Positions 34,301-44,690 of a DNA stretch of 64,000 nt are shown here, in pieces; the first letter of the stretch is position 1; each line of letters starts with the position of its first letter. The position numbers were made by a program, and so were the translations under genes. The notes beneath the pieces were generated by a model, which saw only the letters and a program-made list of their open reading frames with translations, had not been told where the DNA came from and did no database searches. This DNA comes from Prorocentrum cordatum (Eukaryota > Sar > Dinophyceae > Prorocentrales > Prorocentraceae): positions 225,001-289,000 of the forward strand of contig CAUYUJ010007413.1 of assembly GCA_963575745.1 (NCBI GenBank), read 5' to 3'.

Positions 34301-34428
34301 GGCTTTGCCGCGTCGTGCGTCTGCCGCAGATTTGCCATGCGCAGACGAGGTGACCAATCCAATGCTTGAGCTCCCGTCCGTCGCTTTCGATGGCCAAGCG
34401 CAGGTCCGGGCCGCTTATAGAGCCTGGA
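31332..34428. other. Mostly non-coding, one doubtful coding patch
   Basis: 31970-32200 is degenerate CTTGGGGCC texture. 32768-32938 is copy 3 of the CCAAGAAACACC repeat. 33440-33860 is a loose tandem of CCCATCAGCCCGCCAACC-like units. Near 34150-34440 the + strand reads LCAHFLGLDLPGCIRDVLAG and PCADEVTNPMLELPSVAFDG, which could be a gene scrap, but frames on the - strand are equally open, so I do not call it. Confidence 0.4.
32768..32938. repeat. Dispersed repeat (CCAAGAAACACC family), copy 3
   Basis: GTGCCAAGAAACCTGCTGG, CAGGGTGCCTTGGGTGTCTT, then GGAGGTTTCTTGTGG before the CCACCACTGTGG end. It matches 2044-2205 and 11216-11372. Confidence 0.5.
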
Positions 34429-34735
34429 GGGTAGGCCTTCCCTAGGCTTACCCTTATTAACTCTAGGCCTACCCCAGGGCTACCCGGCGGCCTACCCCCT
34501 AGGCCTAACCGAGGCCTACCCCTAGGCCTACCCTAGGCCTACCCCTAGGTCATTCCCCCAGGCCAACCTTAGGGCCTTCCCCCTAGGCTTACCGTAGGCC
34601 TACCCCTAGGTCTACCCCCTAGGCCTACCCCTCGGCCTTCCTTCTAGGCCTTCCGTAGGCTTACCCCTAGGCCAACCTCCTAGGCTCACCGCAGGCTTAC
34701 CCTTAGGCCTACCCCTTAGGCCTACCCCGGAAAGC
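34429..34735. repeat. CCTAGGCCTACC minisatellite
   Basis: Degenerate units of 11-14 bp built on CCCTAGGCCTACC, with the AvrII/StuI-like palindrome CCTAGG..AGGCCT. More than 20 units. Confidence 0.8.
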
Positions 34736-34819
34736 GCAGCAGGCGTGGCACTTCCTCGACGCCGCAAGGGGGGGCGCCGGGGGTGGTCTCCTTATCCGTT
34801 TTCGGGAGCCTCGAGACGG

Positions 34820-34965
34820 GGGTCAGTGCAGACGGGGGTCAGCCAGAGCGCCGGATCCTGCAGGATCCTGCGAAGACCCCCTCTGGCTGACCCGGGTTAG
34901 CGAGCCGCTCGTGGCCGCGAGGCGGTCGCGCCTATTGGCTGACCCGGGTTTGCGAAGACCTGCGT
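34820..34965. repeat. GGGTCAG / CAGGATCCTGC repeat, copy 2
   Basis: Contains GACGGGGGTCAGCCAGAGCG, CAGGATCCTGCGAAGAC and two GGCTGACCCGGGTT(A/T)GCGA units. Related to 19180-19335. Confidence 0.5.
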
Positions 34966-35097
34966 TACAGTTTTTTTCCCCATGTGCTTCGTGGGGTTCT
35001 GGTTTCCTTCCCTGCCGCGCCGCGCCCGCGTCTCGCCCGCGCTCCTCCCTCTCCGTCTCTCTCTCTCTCTCTCACACCTCGCTCTTCCCCTCCTCCT

Positions 35098-35272
35098 CAC
35101 AGCACTGCTCAGCACAGCTCAGCTCAGCTCAAGGTCAGCTCAGCACGGCACAGCTGAGCACAGCTCAGCTCAGCTCAGCACAGCACAGCACAGCGCAGCA
35201 CAGCACGGCACAGCACGGCACAGCTCACCGCACAGCAGCACAGCACAGCACAGCACAGCACAGCATGGCACA
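35098..35272. repeat. CAGCACAG / CTCAG short tandem repeat
   Basis: Alternating AGCACAGC and AGCTCAGC units over about 170 bp. Confidence 0.85.
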
Positions 35273-35274
35273 CA

Positions 35275-35748
35275 CGGCATTCCTTCGACGCCGCAGGGGG
35301 TGCTTTTGGGGTGGGGGCCCTATGCGCTGCAGGCCCTCAGGGCGTGGCAGGCGTGGCATTTCCTGGGCGCCACAGGGGGTGCGCTGGGGGTGGGGGCCCA
35401 CCGCGGTCTCTATACGCGCCAATGTCGCAGGGCCTAGCAGGCGTCGCATTTCTTCGACGCCACACGGGGTGCGCTGGGGGTGGGGGCCACCGCGGTCTCT
35501 ATACGCGCCAATGTCGCAGGGCCTAGCAGGAGTGGCATTCCCTCGACGCCGCAGGGGGTGCGCTGGGGGTGGGGGCCCAGTGCGTTGCAGGCTCCCAAGG
35601 CGTGGCAGGCGTGGCATTTCCTCGCCGCCACGGGGGTGCGCTGGGGGTGGGGGCCCCATGCGTTGCAGGCTCCCAGGGCGTGGCAGGCGTGGCATTTCCT
35701 CGACGCCACAGGGGCTGCGCTTGGGGTGGGAGCTCGTATCTTGTCAAG
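35275..35748. repeat. Minisatellite, unit about 85 bp
   Basis: Five to six units containing GGCGTGGCATTTCCTCGACGCC, AGGGGGTGCGCTGGGGGTGG and GCGTTGCAGGCTCCCA or CGCGGTCTCTATACGCGCC variants. Open frames run through it on both strands because the unit lacks stops. It ends directly at the relic leader at 35751. The arrays at 36350-37400 use a related unit. Confidence 0.75.
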
Positions 35749-35750
35749 AA

Positions 35751-35771
35751 CTGTAAACACCTTGGCTCAAG
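35751..35771 (+). other. Relic spliced leader
   Basis: Ungapped 16 of 21 match to the dinoflagellate leader; the final ten bases, TTGGCTCAAG, are identical, and GTA and CA are retained upstream. It stands 81 nt before the ATG at 35853. Confidence 0.65.
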
Positions 35772-35852
35772 CCGGCTCGGCGCGCCTGCGCTCTCTCGCA
35801 GGCGCGCTCCTGTAGTCCTACTTCAGAGCACCGGCCGACTTGCGCGGCAGCC

Positions 35853-36086
35853 ATGCCTCCCAAAATCGCCGCGGACTCGCTGCCACCTCCATGTTTGGCG
35901 ATGAAGACTGCAATGGTTCAGATCGGCGGCGAGGTTGGCGTGGAGAGCTCCCGCAGATGCGCCAACGGAGGGGCGCAGTCCGCTTTGAATGCGTACCGCC
36001 GCCAGCTTCACAATTGGTGGCCCGATGCGCTCTACGCGAGGTACTCGGAGATGAACGACAGTTGGTGGCCTGGCTGGTCTGCTTGA
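35853..36086 (+). CDS. Short MPPK-type protein, probably a truncated gene
   Basis: The 77-residue frame begins MPPKIAADSL and contains MVQIGGEVGVESS and ALNAYRRQLHNWWPDALYAR, which reads like real protein. From about 36060 the sequence runs into a GGCTGG(T)CTG minisatellite that supplies the last residues (WWPGWSA) and the stop. I read this as the 5' part of a gene copied behind a spliced leader and cut off by, or overtaken by, the repeat. No domain is recognised. MPPK starts are common in dinoflagellate nuclear proteins, which is context rather than proof. Confidence 0.5.
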   Translation: MPPKIAADSLPPPCLAMKTAMVQIGGEVGVESSRRCANGGAQSALNAYRRQLHNWWPDALYARYSEMNDSWWPGWSA

Positions 36087-36192
36087 TTGGCCTGGCTGGC
36101 TGGTCTGATTACTTTGGCTGGTTATGGCTGGAACGAATGATCTGGCTGGTCTGGTCAGTCTGGCTGATCTGGCTGGTCTGGGCAGTCTCTCG
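36062..36192. repeat. GGCTGGTCTG minisatellite
   Basis: Units of about 10-18 bp (TGGCTGGTCTG, ATCTGGCTGGTCTGG) in loose tandem. It forms the 3' edge of the coding fragment before it. Confidence 0.7.
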
Positions 36193-36349
36193 TCAGGATG
36201 GCGAAGCGAGACGTGACATTGTTTGTGAACACACGTGACATAAAATAAGTATGTGGGGTTCCTCGGTCGTGTAATTTCCTGCGTTGCAGTTATTAGTTTC
36301 CTGCTGACCCGGGTCTGGATTGACCCGCGTCAGAAGATTGCCGACGTTT

Positions 36350-37400
36350 GGGGCTCGCAAAGCGTGGCAGGTGTGCAACTTCCTCGACACCACAGGGGCT
36401 GCGATGGGGGTGGTATCCCTATCCGTTTCGGTCTTGCAAAGCGTGGCAGGCGTTGCTCTTCCTCGACACCACAGGGGGTGCGCTGGGGTGGGTCTCCCTA
36501 TCCGTTACGTGCTCGCAAAGTGTGGCAGGCTTGGCACTTCCTCGACACCGTAGGGGGTGCGCTGGGGGTGGTCTCCCATATCCGTTTCGGGCTAGCAGAG
36601 CGCGGCAGGCGTGGCAGTTACTGGACACCACAGGGGCTGCGCTTGGGGTGGTCTCCCTATCCGTTTAGGGTCCGGAAAGCGCAGCAGGCGTGGCACTTCC
36701 TCGACACCACAGGGGGTGCGTCAGGGGTGGTCTCCTCATCCGTTTGGGGCTCGCAAAGCGTGGCAGGTGTGCCACTTCCTCGACACCGCAGGGGCTGCGA
36801 TGGAGGTGGTCTCCCTATCCGTTTTGGTCTTGCAAAGCGTGGCAGGCGTTGCTCTTCCTCGACACCGCAGGGGGTGCGCTGGGGGTGGTCTCCCTGTCCG
36901 CTTCGTGTTCGCAAAGCGTGGCAGGCTTGGCACTTCCTCGACATCTCAGGGGGTGCGCTGGGGGCGGTCTCCCTATCCGCTTCGGATTTGTAAAGCGTGG
37001 CAGGAGTGACATTTTCTCGACACCACTGGGGCAGCCAGGAGGTGGCCCCTGAGCGCGGCCGCTATGCACGACGGGCGTCCAGGGCATAGCAGGCGTGGCT
37101 TTTTTTCTTGACGCCAGACGGGGTGCGCAGGGGGGTTGTCCCTCACCGCGGCCGCTATGCGCGCCAGTCGTCCAGGGCAGCACAGCAGGCGTGGAATTTC
37201 TCGACGCCATAGAAGGTGCGCAGGGTTTGGTCCCTCACCGCGGCCACTATGCACGACGGTCGTCCAGGGCATAGCAAGCGCGGCGCTTTCTCGATGCCGG
37301 ACGGGGTGCGCAGGGGGCGGTCCCTCACCGCGGCCGCTATGGCTATGCGCGCCGGTCGCCCAGGTCACCGGGCTCGCAAAGTGTGGCTGGTTCGGCGCTT
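36350..37400. repeat. Minisatellite, unit about 80 bp, open in several frames
   Basis: About 13 units of GCAAAGCGTGGCAGGCGTGG, CACTTCCTCGACACC(A/G)CAGGG and GTGCGCTGGGGGTGGTCTCC followed by CTATCCGTTTCGG. After 37040 the unit changes (CTCACCGCGGCCGCTATGC). The translations repeat (KAWQAWHFLDTTGGALGVVS and similar) but each frame lasts only a few units, so I treat them as repeat artefacts. A single diverged unit lies at 34735-34800. Confidence 0.75.
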
Positions 37401-37539
37401 TCCTCTTCCACCTCTGCTCTTCAGTGGCGTCACCAACGGGATCGGCGGGGCAACGGCCACCAACATCATTCTCACATGCTTCACTTCAGCTATCATCACT
37501 CCAGCCATAATATAAGTATGTGGGGCTCCTCGGTAGCGT

Positions 37540-38930
37540 GATTGTAGGGTGGGGGTCCTTGAAAAGCTCAGCAAGAGGGTCCAGGAGGGTGCGGGTGTGA
37601 GACGTGGTGGGGGGGCGCGGCATGGGTGCCCGCTGGGTGCCGTGGCAGGTTTTTGTAGGGCGGGGGTTCCTTGAAAATCTCAGAGACAGGGTCCAGGAGG
37701 GTGAGGGTGTCAGACGTGGCGGGGGGGGGGCGCGGCGCGGTGCCGGCCGGGTGCCGGCGCAGGTTTCTGTAGTATAAGGGGGGAGTCCTTGAAAAGCTCA
37801 GAATGTGTGTCTAGGCGAGTGGGGGTGTCAGACGTGGTGGGGGAGCGCGGCGCGGGTGCCGGCCAGGTGCCGGCGCAGAGAAAAAGAGTTCAGGAGGGTG
37901 GGGGGGTCAGACGTGGAAAGGGGGGCGCGGCGCGGGTGCCGGCGAAGGTTTTTGCAGGGTGAGGGGGGGCGCGGCGTGGGTGCCAGACGGGTGCCGGGGC
38001 AGGTTTCTGTAGGGTGGGTGTATTTGAAAAGCTCAGAAAGAGGGTCCAGGAGGGTGGGGGTGTCGAACATGGTGTGGGGGCGCGGCATGGGTGCCGGGCC
38101 GGTACCGGCGCATGTTTTTGCAAGGCGGGGAGTCTTTGAAAAGCTCGGAAGGAGGGTCCAGGAGGGCGGGGGTGTCGACGCAGTGGGGGGGCGCGGCGTG
38201 GGTGCCGAGCGGGTGCCGGCGCAGGTTTGTGCAGGGTGGGAGGTCTCTGAAAAGCTCGGAAAGAGCGTCCAGGAGGGTGGGGGCGTCAGACGTGGTAGGG
38301 GGGCGCGGTGCGGGTGCCGGCCGAGTGCCGGCGCAGGTTTTTTTTGCATGAAGGGGGTCTTTGAAAAGCTTACAAAAAGGTCTAAGAGATTAGGGTATCA
38401 GACGTGGCGGATGAAGCGCGGTGTGGGAGCCGGGCGGATGCCGGCGCAGGTTATTGCAGGGTGGGAGGTCGTTCAGAACTTCAGAAAGAGGCTCCAGGAG
38501 GGTGGAGATGTCAGACGTGGTGGGGGAGCGCAGCGTGCGTGCCGGGCGGGTGCCGGCGCAGGTTTTTGTAGGGTGGGGGGTCCTTGAAAAGCTCAGGCGG
38601 AGGGTCCAGGAGGGCGGGGGTGTCAGACGTGGTAGGGGGGCGCGGTGTGGGTGCTGGGCGGGTGCTGGCGCAGGTCTTTGTAGCGTGGGGGGTCCTTGAA
38701 AATGTCAGAATGAGAAAGACGGCCCAGGTGGGTCATGGGGGTGTCAGACGCGGTGTGGGGGGCGCGGCGCGGGTGCCGGCCGGGTGCCGGCGCAGGTTTT
38801 TGTAGGGCGGGGGGTCGGTGGGGGGTCGTTCAGAAGCTCAGAGGCTCCAGGAGGGTGGAGGTGTCAGACGTGGTGGGGGGGCGCGGTGCGCGTGCCGGGC
38901 GGGCGCGTGGTGAGGGGGCACTTCGAGGTC
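37540..38930. repeat. Minisatellite, unit about 113 bp
   Basis: About 12 units built on GGTGCCGGCGCAGGTTTTTG, GTCCTTGAAAAGCTCAG, GGGTCCAGGAGGGTGGGGG and TGTCAGACGTGGTGGGGG. Spacing of the GTGCCGGCGCAGG block is 110-117 bp. Frames across it are artefacts. It abuts the copia remnant. Confidence 0.8.
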
Positions 38931-38969
38931 AATTTGATGCCGAGGGTAGGCAGCCCTAGGCAAGGAGGA

Positions 38970-40282
38970 GTCGAGTCAGGGAGCTTCCTCAAGCGGACGG
39001 CGACGTGTTGCCCCGAAGGGTTCGGCATTCGGCGCGACCGCAAGCACGCGGAGATTCTGGTCAGCACCATGCTCAACAGGAAGGTCGGTGAGAGCAGCGG
39101 CACGGAGCGCGCGATCACCCCTTCCTCCAAGACCATTGGGAAGAATTGCAGGGAGTCATCGGGCGAGCTCAGCACGGAGTACGCGACCACCTACCGCAGC
39201 GTAGCACCCACTGCTTTGTACGTGGCTCGCGACCGATTCGACATGCAGCAAGCTGTGGGGCGCCTCATGAGGGGCGTGGTTGCGCCCACCTGGCACCACT
39301 GGCTACTGCCACAGCGGCTGGCGAACTACCTGGAGCAGCACCCGCAGTTCGAGCTCTTCTCCGAGTTCCAAAGGATGGCCAAGGTGACCGTGGCGGAAGT
39401 CGACAGCGATTGGGCGTCCGAGCCTGGTCGGAGGTCCGTGGACGGGGGTCCTGTTCATCGGTTCGCACATGGTCGACGGCTGGAGTGGCCAACAGGGCAA
39501 TCACGCGCTGAGCAGCGCGGGGGCGGGGTTCACAGGGATCGCGAACGGTTCGGCGAGAGGCGCTTGGTTGGGGAACGTGATGCTGGAGATGGGGTCCCAA
39601 GGGCATCGCATCACGCTTGGAAAATGGAAACGTGCGCCACCTAGAGACGAATTACCCCTGGGTGTAGGAGAGAGCCAGGTACAAGACGATCTCGATGGTG
39701 AAGATCCACGCGGACACGAACGGGGCCGTTATGCAGACCAAGCCGCTCGAGTGGCCGAGATTCCTGAAGTTGCTGGCGACGCTTCCACTCCAGGCGCCGC
39801 CCTCAGGGCGCGCGCATGTGTTCGGAGTGATGTTGGCGGCAACAATACTTGGCGGAGTTCAAGGACAGGAGATGGCCCCAGCGAGCCAGGCGGCGATGGT
39901 GATGAGCAGCCCGACCGCGATGTCACAGGTCTGGACGACGGCCATCACGGTGATGTTCGGATCGGCGCTGGCGATCGCGATCCTGTCCGCGTGAATTGGA
40001 TACCGCGCGCACAAGGCTCGAACGCGGTTCCTGAAGGGTCTCTGGGAGCTGGTGAGGGATCACGACGACCAGATCGCCCAGGCAGAGGCCCCACCTGGAG
40101 GGGAGCATCTGGCGATCGTGGAGAGCGGCACCAGCAGGCACACGCAGACGACTCCGATCAAGCACTACTGGACGTGGAGTACGACGGAGCTGCGCGAGGA
40201 GCGCCTGCGCTTGGGCAGCTATCGAGGACAGCTCAAGTCGCAGATAATCGAAGATCTGGTGAACGAAGCAGACCGCCGGTGA
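38970..40282 (+). mobile_element. Ty1/copia-type retrotransposon 3' remnant
   Basis: Reads the end of the reverse transcriptase region (TYRSVAPTALYVARDRFDMQ..VGRLMRG, the copia YRS..G.L.YLA..RPD.. block), then RNase H: EVDSDWASEPGRRS carries the Asp motif. After a one-base shift near 39440 come VLFIGSHMVDGWSGQQGN and HALSSAGAGFTGIANGSARG. Copia RNase H normally has ALSSxEAE; here both Glu positions are Gly, so the catalytic Glu is lost. HADTNGAVMQTKPL matches the closing (D)xNxADxxTKxL motif. An extension follows: a hydrophobic segment (VWTTAITVMFGSALAIAILS), an in-frame TGA (39992-39994), then RAHKARTRFLKGLWELV and a SAP-like TTELREERLRLGSYRGQLKS ending at 40282. Gag, integrase and LTRs are not seen. 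A dead, 5'-truncated copy. Confidence 0.75.
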
Positions 40283-41235
40283 ACCTTGCTTGTGGCGCAG
40301 CAGCACCGGTCTACATACGCTCGACGCGCCGTGCTGGGGCGCGCGTCGTCTGTTTGAAAAGGACCCTTCTCGCCAGTAGCTCGAGGGCGCGAGGAGATGA
40401 AGCCCAGCGTTGAGGCGCTGGCCCTCAGAGGATGAGCTAAATAGGCCCGCCGGCACAGGTGCCAGATCTTGTTTGTGCTAGAGTTTATCAGGGCGGCTTC
40501 TGTTCAGTAAGATGAGCCCCAGGCCCTGTGCCGTATGTTACGGGTACGTTTCTTGGAAAGCGACTCGGGAGTTTGTATCGGGCTTCGCACGGGTTTATGT
40601 TTGATCGCTTGATGCATCCGCAACCGTTGTGGCTCTAGCGCCCAGAAGTGAACATATCATCGAGGATGTAGGCCCTGCGGGGCCCATTTCGATCCCGGAA
40701 CGCTAGCGCGATTTTGTGGGAATTAGCCGGGGTCGGGAGCCAGACCCCCCCCTCCCCCCCTGCCGCCCAATGTCGAAACACCGAGTAAGAAAACGTGCAA
40801 CTGCTCCTTCAGTAGCTCGCCCTCTTCCCCTCCATTATTTGTACTCCTGCTTCTCTTTTTTTCTTCCCCGCTTTTGCCATGCATGTTTTATGCTCGCGAT
40901 TTGGAGGCAATCCAATATTATCTGTCCAATCTAAGGGCTGCCGCCGCGGGCCCCGTGCGATGAGCTGCGGATTCGTTCCTGGGCTGTCCACGGGCTTCTA
41001 GGCTGTCTCGAGTCTCGAGGCCGTCGTGGAGGCCTGTTGGGTCAACTCGAGGCCCTCTTGGGCCGTGGTGGGGTCATCTTGGAGGCCTCCTAGTCCGTCT
41101 TGGGCCTCCTCCATCTCCGCGAACAAAAATGATTGCCAGAGTGCAGTATCCCCAAACAGGGTTTTGCACCCACTGCGGTTTTCAAAGTCGATTGCGTGCC
41201 CGACCAGTGCGGGCTGGCATGGCGTGTTAGAACAT
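40283..41235. other. Gene-free stretch
   Basis: Unassigned mixed sequence downstream of the copia remnant, with a short T/C-rich patch near 40800-40880 and degenerate CTCGAGGCC repeats at 41000-41110. I looked for an LTR or polypurine tract after 40282 and did not find a convincing one. Confidence 0.4.
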
Positions 41236-41290
41236 GCCTCCTCCTCCTCCTCCTCCTCCTCCTCCTCCTCCTCCTCCTCCTCCTCCTCCA
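41236..41290. repeat. CTC triplet microsatellite
   Basis: About 16 CTC units, immediately before the 62-bp minisatellite. Confidence 0.85.
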
Positions 41291-41309
41291 CTCCTCTTCA
41301 CCCCGAACG

Positions 41310-42782
41310 GCATCTCGGAACCCAGAGTTGCGAGGATGTCTCCAGCGTAACGGGCTGGACCACCTCGCGCGCGGCATCTCGGACCCCAGAGTTGCGACGA
41401 TGTCTCGGGCGAGACGTGTTGCGAGGAAGTCTCATGCGAAACAGGCCCGACCACCTCGAGCGCGGCGTCTCAGAGCTCCGAGTTGCGGGGGCCTCCTGGG
41501 GCCTCCTGGGGACCTTGTGGGGCTTCCTCCTGGGCCTCCTGTGGCCTCCTGGACCCCACCTGGGGCTTCCTGAAGCCTCTTGGGGCTCCCAGGGGGGGAT
41601 ATCTAACAGGTGGCCGTCTGGGCCCCCCAAACTGCGGGGGGGGGGCCACAAGAGCAGGAAAAATCAACGAATCTACACCGGATGTGTATTAACTTGACAC
41701 GTTCTGATAGGGGGTCTCCTGGGAGCCTCCTGCCTGGGGACCCCTGGGGCCTGTCCTGGGCGTCCTGCGGCCTCCTGAAGCTCTCTGAGGCCTCTTGGAG
41801 CTCCCAGGGGGGATATGTAACATGTGGTCTTCTGGGCTCCCAGGCTGGACCACCCCTCTTGCGCGGCATCTGGGAGCTCAGAGTTGCTGGAATGTCTTGT
41901 GCGAAACGGGCCAGACCACCTTGCGCACGGCATCTCAGAGCTCAGAGTTGCGAGCATGTCTCAGGCGTGACGGGCCAGACCACCTCGCGCAGGGCGTTTC
42001 CGAGGTCAGAGTTGCGAGGATGTCTCAGGCGAAACGGGCTGGACCACGTCGCACCCGGCATCTCCGAGGTCAGAGTTGCGAGGATGATGTCTCAGGCGAG
42101 ATGGGCTGGACCACCTCTTGCGCGGCATCTGGGAGCTCAGAGTTTGGAGGATGTCTCAGGCGAAACAAGCCAGACCAACTCGCGCGCGGCATCTCAGAGC
42201 TCAGAGTTTCGAGGATGTCTCAAACGAAACGGGACGGACCACCTCTCGCGCGGCATCTCAGAATGCAAAAGTGTGAGGATGTCTCAAGTGAAACGGGCCG
42301 GACCACCCCTTGGGCGGCATCTCGGGGCTCAGAGTTTGGAGGATGTCTCAAGCGAAACGGGTCGGACCACCTCTCGCGCGGCATCAGAGAGCGCAGAGTT
42401 TGGAGGATGTCTCAGGCGAAACGGGCAAGACCACCTCGCACACGGCATATCAGGGCTCAGAGTTTGGAGGATGTCTCAGGCGAAACGGGCCGGTCCACCT
42501 CTTGCGCGGCATCTCGTGGCCCAGAGTTTCGAGGATGTCTCTGGCGAAATGGGCTGGACCACCTCGTGCGCGGCATCTCAGAATTCGGAGTTGCGAGGAT
42601 CTCTTAGGCGAAACGCGCCGGACCACCTCGCGCACGGCATCTCAGAGCTGAGAGTTTGGAGGATGTCTCAGGCGATACGGGCCGGACCACCTCTCGCGCG
42701 GCATCTGGGAGCTCAGAGTTTGGAGGATGTCTCAGGCGAAACGGGCCGGACCACCTCTCGCACGGCACCTCGGGGCTCAGAG
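41310..42782. repeat. Minisatellite, unit about 62 bp
   Basis: Units of GAGGATGTCTCAGGCGAAAC, GGGC(C/T)GGACCACCTCGCGC, GCGGCATCTCAGAGCTCAGA in tandem, regular from about 41870 on and interrupted at 41490-41860 by TGGGGCCTCCTGG texture. About 62 bp is not divisible by three, yet the unit lacks stops in several frames, giving long false frames on + (LEDVSGETGRTTSRAASQ-type repeats). Confidence 0.8.
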
Positions 42783-42926
42783 TACGGGAGCTCTAACATC
42801 CTATGTTAGAGCTCCCATGGAGATCTAACATAGCTTGTTCGAGCTCCTTGAAGCTCTAAAATACCATGTTAGAGCTCCCTGGGAGCTCTAACATGCCATG
42901 TTAGAGCTCCCTGGGAGCTCTACCAT
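42783..42926. repeat. Palindromic GAGCTC satellite, small block 1
   Basis: Units of GGAGCTCTAACAT and its complement ATGTTAGAGCTCC alternate, so the block is a chain of hairpins. It shares the unit with 44193-44520 and 45756-47460. Confidence 0.85.
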
Positions 42927-43040
42927 GTGAGGGAAATCGATCAACGAAGGGGGATCCCTCAAATCGCCCTGCCCCTCGGGAACCCACAAAATAGCCTTCT
43001 GGACCCCTCTTGGTTCCATGTATCAGGTCACCCAGCTTTC

Positions 43041-43066
43041 CTGTAGCGCAGGCACCTCGGCTCAAG
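43041..43066 (+). other. Relic spliced leader with 5-bp insertion
   Basis: CTGTAGC, an inserted GCAGG, then CACCTCGGCTCAAG: 17 of 21 leader positions are kept once the insertion is removed, including the last eight (GGCTCAAG). It is 28 nt upstream of the ATG at 43095. Confidence 0.6.
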
Positions 43067-43094
43067 GCATTTCTTGCAGCGCCTGCAGGCTGCC

Positions 43095-43890
43095 ATGTCA
43101 GAAATAGGGGCCAGCGCAGGGAGGCCTGGCCCATGTCCAGAAACCGTCATCATGGACCCTGACACTGGACCCATTGATGCGCCATGGCTAGAAGTTCGCG
43201 AGTACGTTTCGAAGAAGAGTGGGGAACCTAAGGAGCCCTGGTGGTTTTGTTTACCGTGCGAGAAATGGGCAGCCCCGACGCACCAAATTTAGGAGACCAC
43301 ATCAAGAATGTAAAGAATAAGCATCTCTGGTGGCATAATGCTTGTCCACAGGGTTCTGATGAGGAGAAGGCCGCATGGTGCTCTAAGATCATGAACACTG
43401 TGGTGCTCCACTCGAGCTACGCCCCGAAGCGGAAAAAACGATGAAACGGATGATTGGAGGTCGTCGAAGAAGCCCGAGCTCAAGGGCAGAGAGAGCAGAG
43501 ATCAATGGCAAAGCGTAGGCCATCAGCAAGAAGCTGGAACAGCTGCAGGAGAGAACACTTGGAAAAGCTGGAACAGCTCAAGAGCTGCGTCATCAGGAGC
43601 TCCAACAGCAGGAGCTGCAACAGCAGGAGCACAGCAGTGGCAGCAGAAGCTCACGCAGCAGCAGCAGCAGCAGCAGGACGGGCTAACCACCGTTACCACC
43701 TCGATGCTCAATTTCTTGACCAGCGCTGCTCCAAACCTTATGGCACAGAACATGGCCGGGAAGATGGATCAGATTCTGGACCTCCTGCGGGCGCAGGGAC
43801 AGGCGCTCCAGGACCTGCAGAAGAAAGCCGAGGAGCTCGATCAGAAAGTGGAGGAGCTCAAGCAGCAGGACAAGCAGCAGGACCAGTAAG
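43095..43890 (+). pseudogene. Zinc-finger/coiled-coil protein, frameshifted
   Basis: Starts MSEIGASAGRPGP at the ATG 28 nt after the relic leader. A first part reads DAPWLEVREYVSKKSG and PWWFCLPCEKWAAPTH (a CxxC pair). It shifts near 43285 to GDHIKNVKNKHLWWHNACPQ and NTVVLHSSYAPKRKKR, giving a possible CxxC...H...C finger. After a stop and a second shift the third part reads QQWQQKLTQQQQQQQDGL, then LNFLTSAAPNLMAQNMAGKM and a coiled coil, LRAQGQALQDLQKKAEEL, ending KQQDKQQDQ at 43890. The order of finger, Q-run and coiled coil suggests one protein broken by two indels. It sits between two palindromic satellite blocks. No named family recognised. Confidence 0.6.
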
Positions 43891-43989
43891 CTCAGCAGCA
43901 GGACAAGTGACCTCGCATGGGCGTCTGGTAGCCGATGTCGGAAGCGCGCAGCCTGGCTCGCGTGCTGGCTCCTTCGCCGCGCTCACGCG

Positions 43990-44185
43990 GTGCGCCCGTG
44001 CAGCGGGCCATCGAATTCGAAAGAATAACAGGTTTATGGGGTTCTGCATCTAATAGGACTGGAAAAATGAGTTCGTTGAAGATTGGGATCTCCTCTTGAC
44101 GCCCTGAGGGGCGAGGAATTTCTGGCAATCTCTCTTGAGGCCCTGTGGGGAGATAGAATTTCTGGGATCTCCTCTTGAGGCCCTT
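43990..44185 (+). repeat. Dispersed repeat after coding islands, copy 1
   Basis: CGAAAGAATAACAGG, GGGTTCTG(C/G)ATCTA, AATGAGTTCGTTGAAGATTG and GACGCCCTGAGGGGCGAGGA match 49003-49160 in the same order and orientation. Confidence 0.65.
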
Positions 44186-44192
44186 GGGGTGG

Positions 44193-44520
44193 TTAGATGA
44201 TGTTAGAGCTCCAGGGAGCTGTAACATGACATGTTAGAGCTCCAACGGAGCTCTGTCGTAGCATGTTGTTAGCTTCTGTTAGAGTTCCCTGGGAGCTCTA
44301 ACGTAGCAAGTTAGATGATGTGAGAGTTCCCTGGGGGCTCTAACATCGTATGTTAGAGCTCCAAGGGAGCTCTAACGTAGCATGTAAGATTATGTTAGAG
44401 CTCCCTGGGAGCTCTAACTTGGTAGGTTAGAGCTACGTGGGAGCTCTAACATGTCATGTTGGAGCTCCCTGGGAGCTCTAACATCGCATGTTAGAGCTCC
44501 GTGGGGGGCTCGAACATGTC
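44193..44520. repeat. Palindromic GAGCTC satellite, block 2
   Basis: GTTAGAGCTCCCTGGGAGCT and CTAACAT(C/G)..ATG units alternate in both orientations, about 31 bp each. Confidence 0.85.
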
Positions 44521-44549
44521 AGGACAGATGCCAGATAAAGAATCCAAAC

Positions 44550-44690
44550 TACCATGATAGGCTGCTCTACCATATGAAACCCAGCTACCATAAGAGACCA
44601 AACTACCATGAGAAGCCAAGCTACCCGAAGAAACCCAGCTACCATCAGAAACCAAACTACCATGATAAACCAAGCTACCACACGAAGAAG
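44550..44690. repeat. Minisatellite, 15-18 bp unit
   Basis: Units like AAACCCAGCTACCAT(A/C)AG and AAACCAAACTACCATGA. The - strand translation (MVAWFIMVVWFLMVAG-type) is a repeat artefact. Confidence 0.75.

Noticed and set aside
33852-34397. Minus-strand frames with protein-like words (HWIGHLVCAWQICGRR)
   Set aside because: The frame is lost after about 60 codons and the + strand reads equally well, so neither could be preferred.
35751-35771. Additional tandem leader relics around this site (TTGTCAAG upstream, CCGGCTCGG downstream)
   Set aside because: Fragments of 8-9 bases are too short to separate from chance.
40283-40500. A 3' LTR after the copia remnant
   Set aside because: No TG...CA-bounded repeat or matching 5' copy exists in the window.
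41610-42809. 399-residue repeating frame
   Set aside because: It follows the 62-bp minisatellite; other frames are equally open and the peptide is low complexity.
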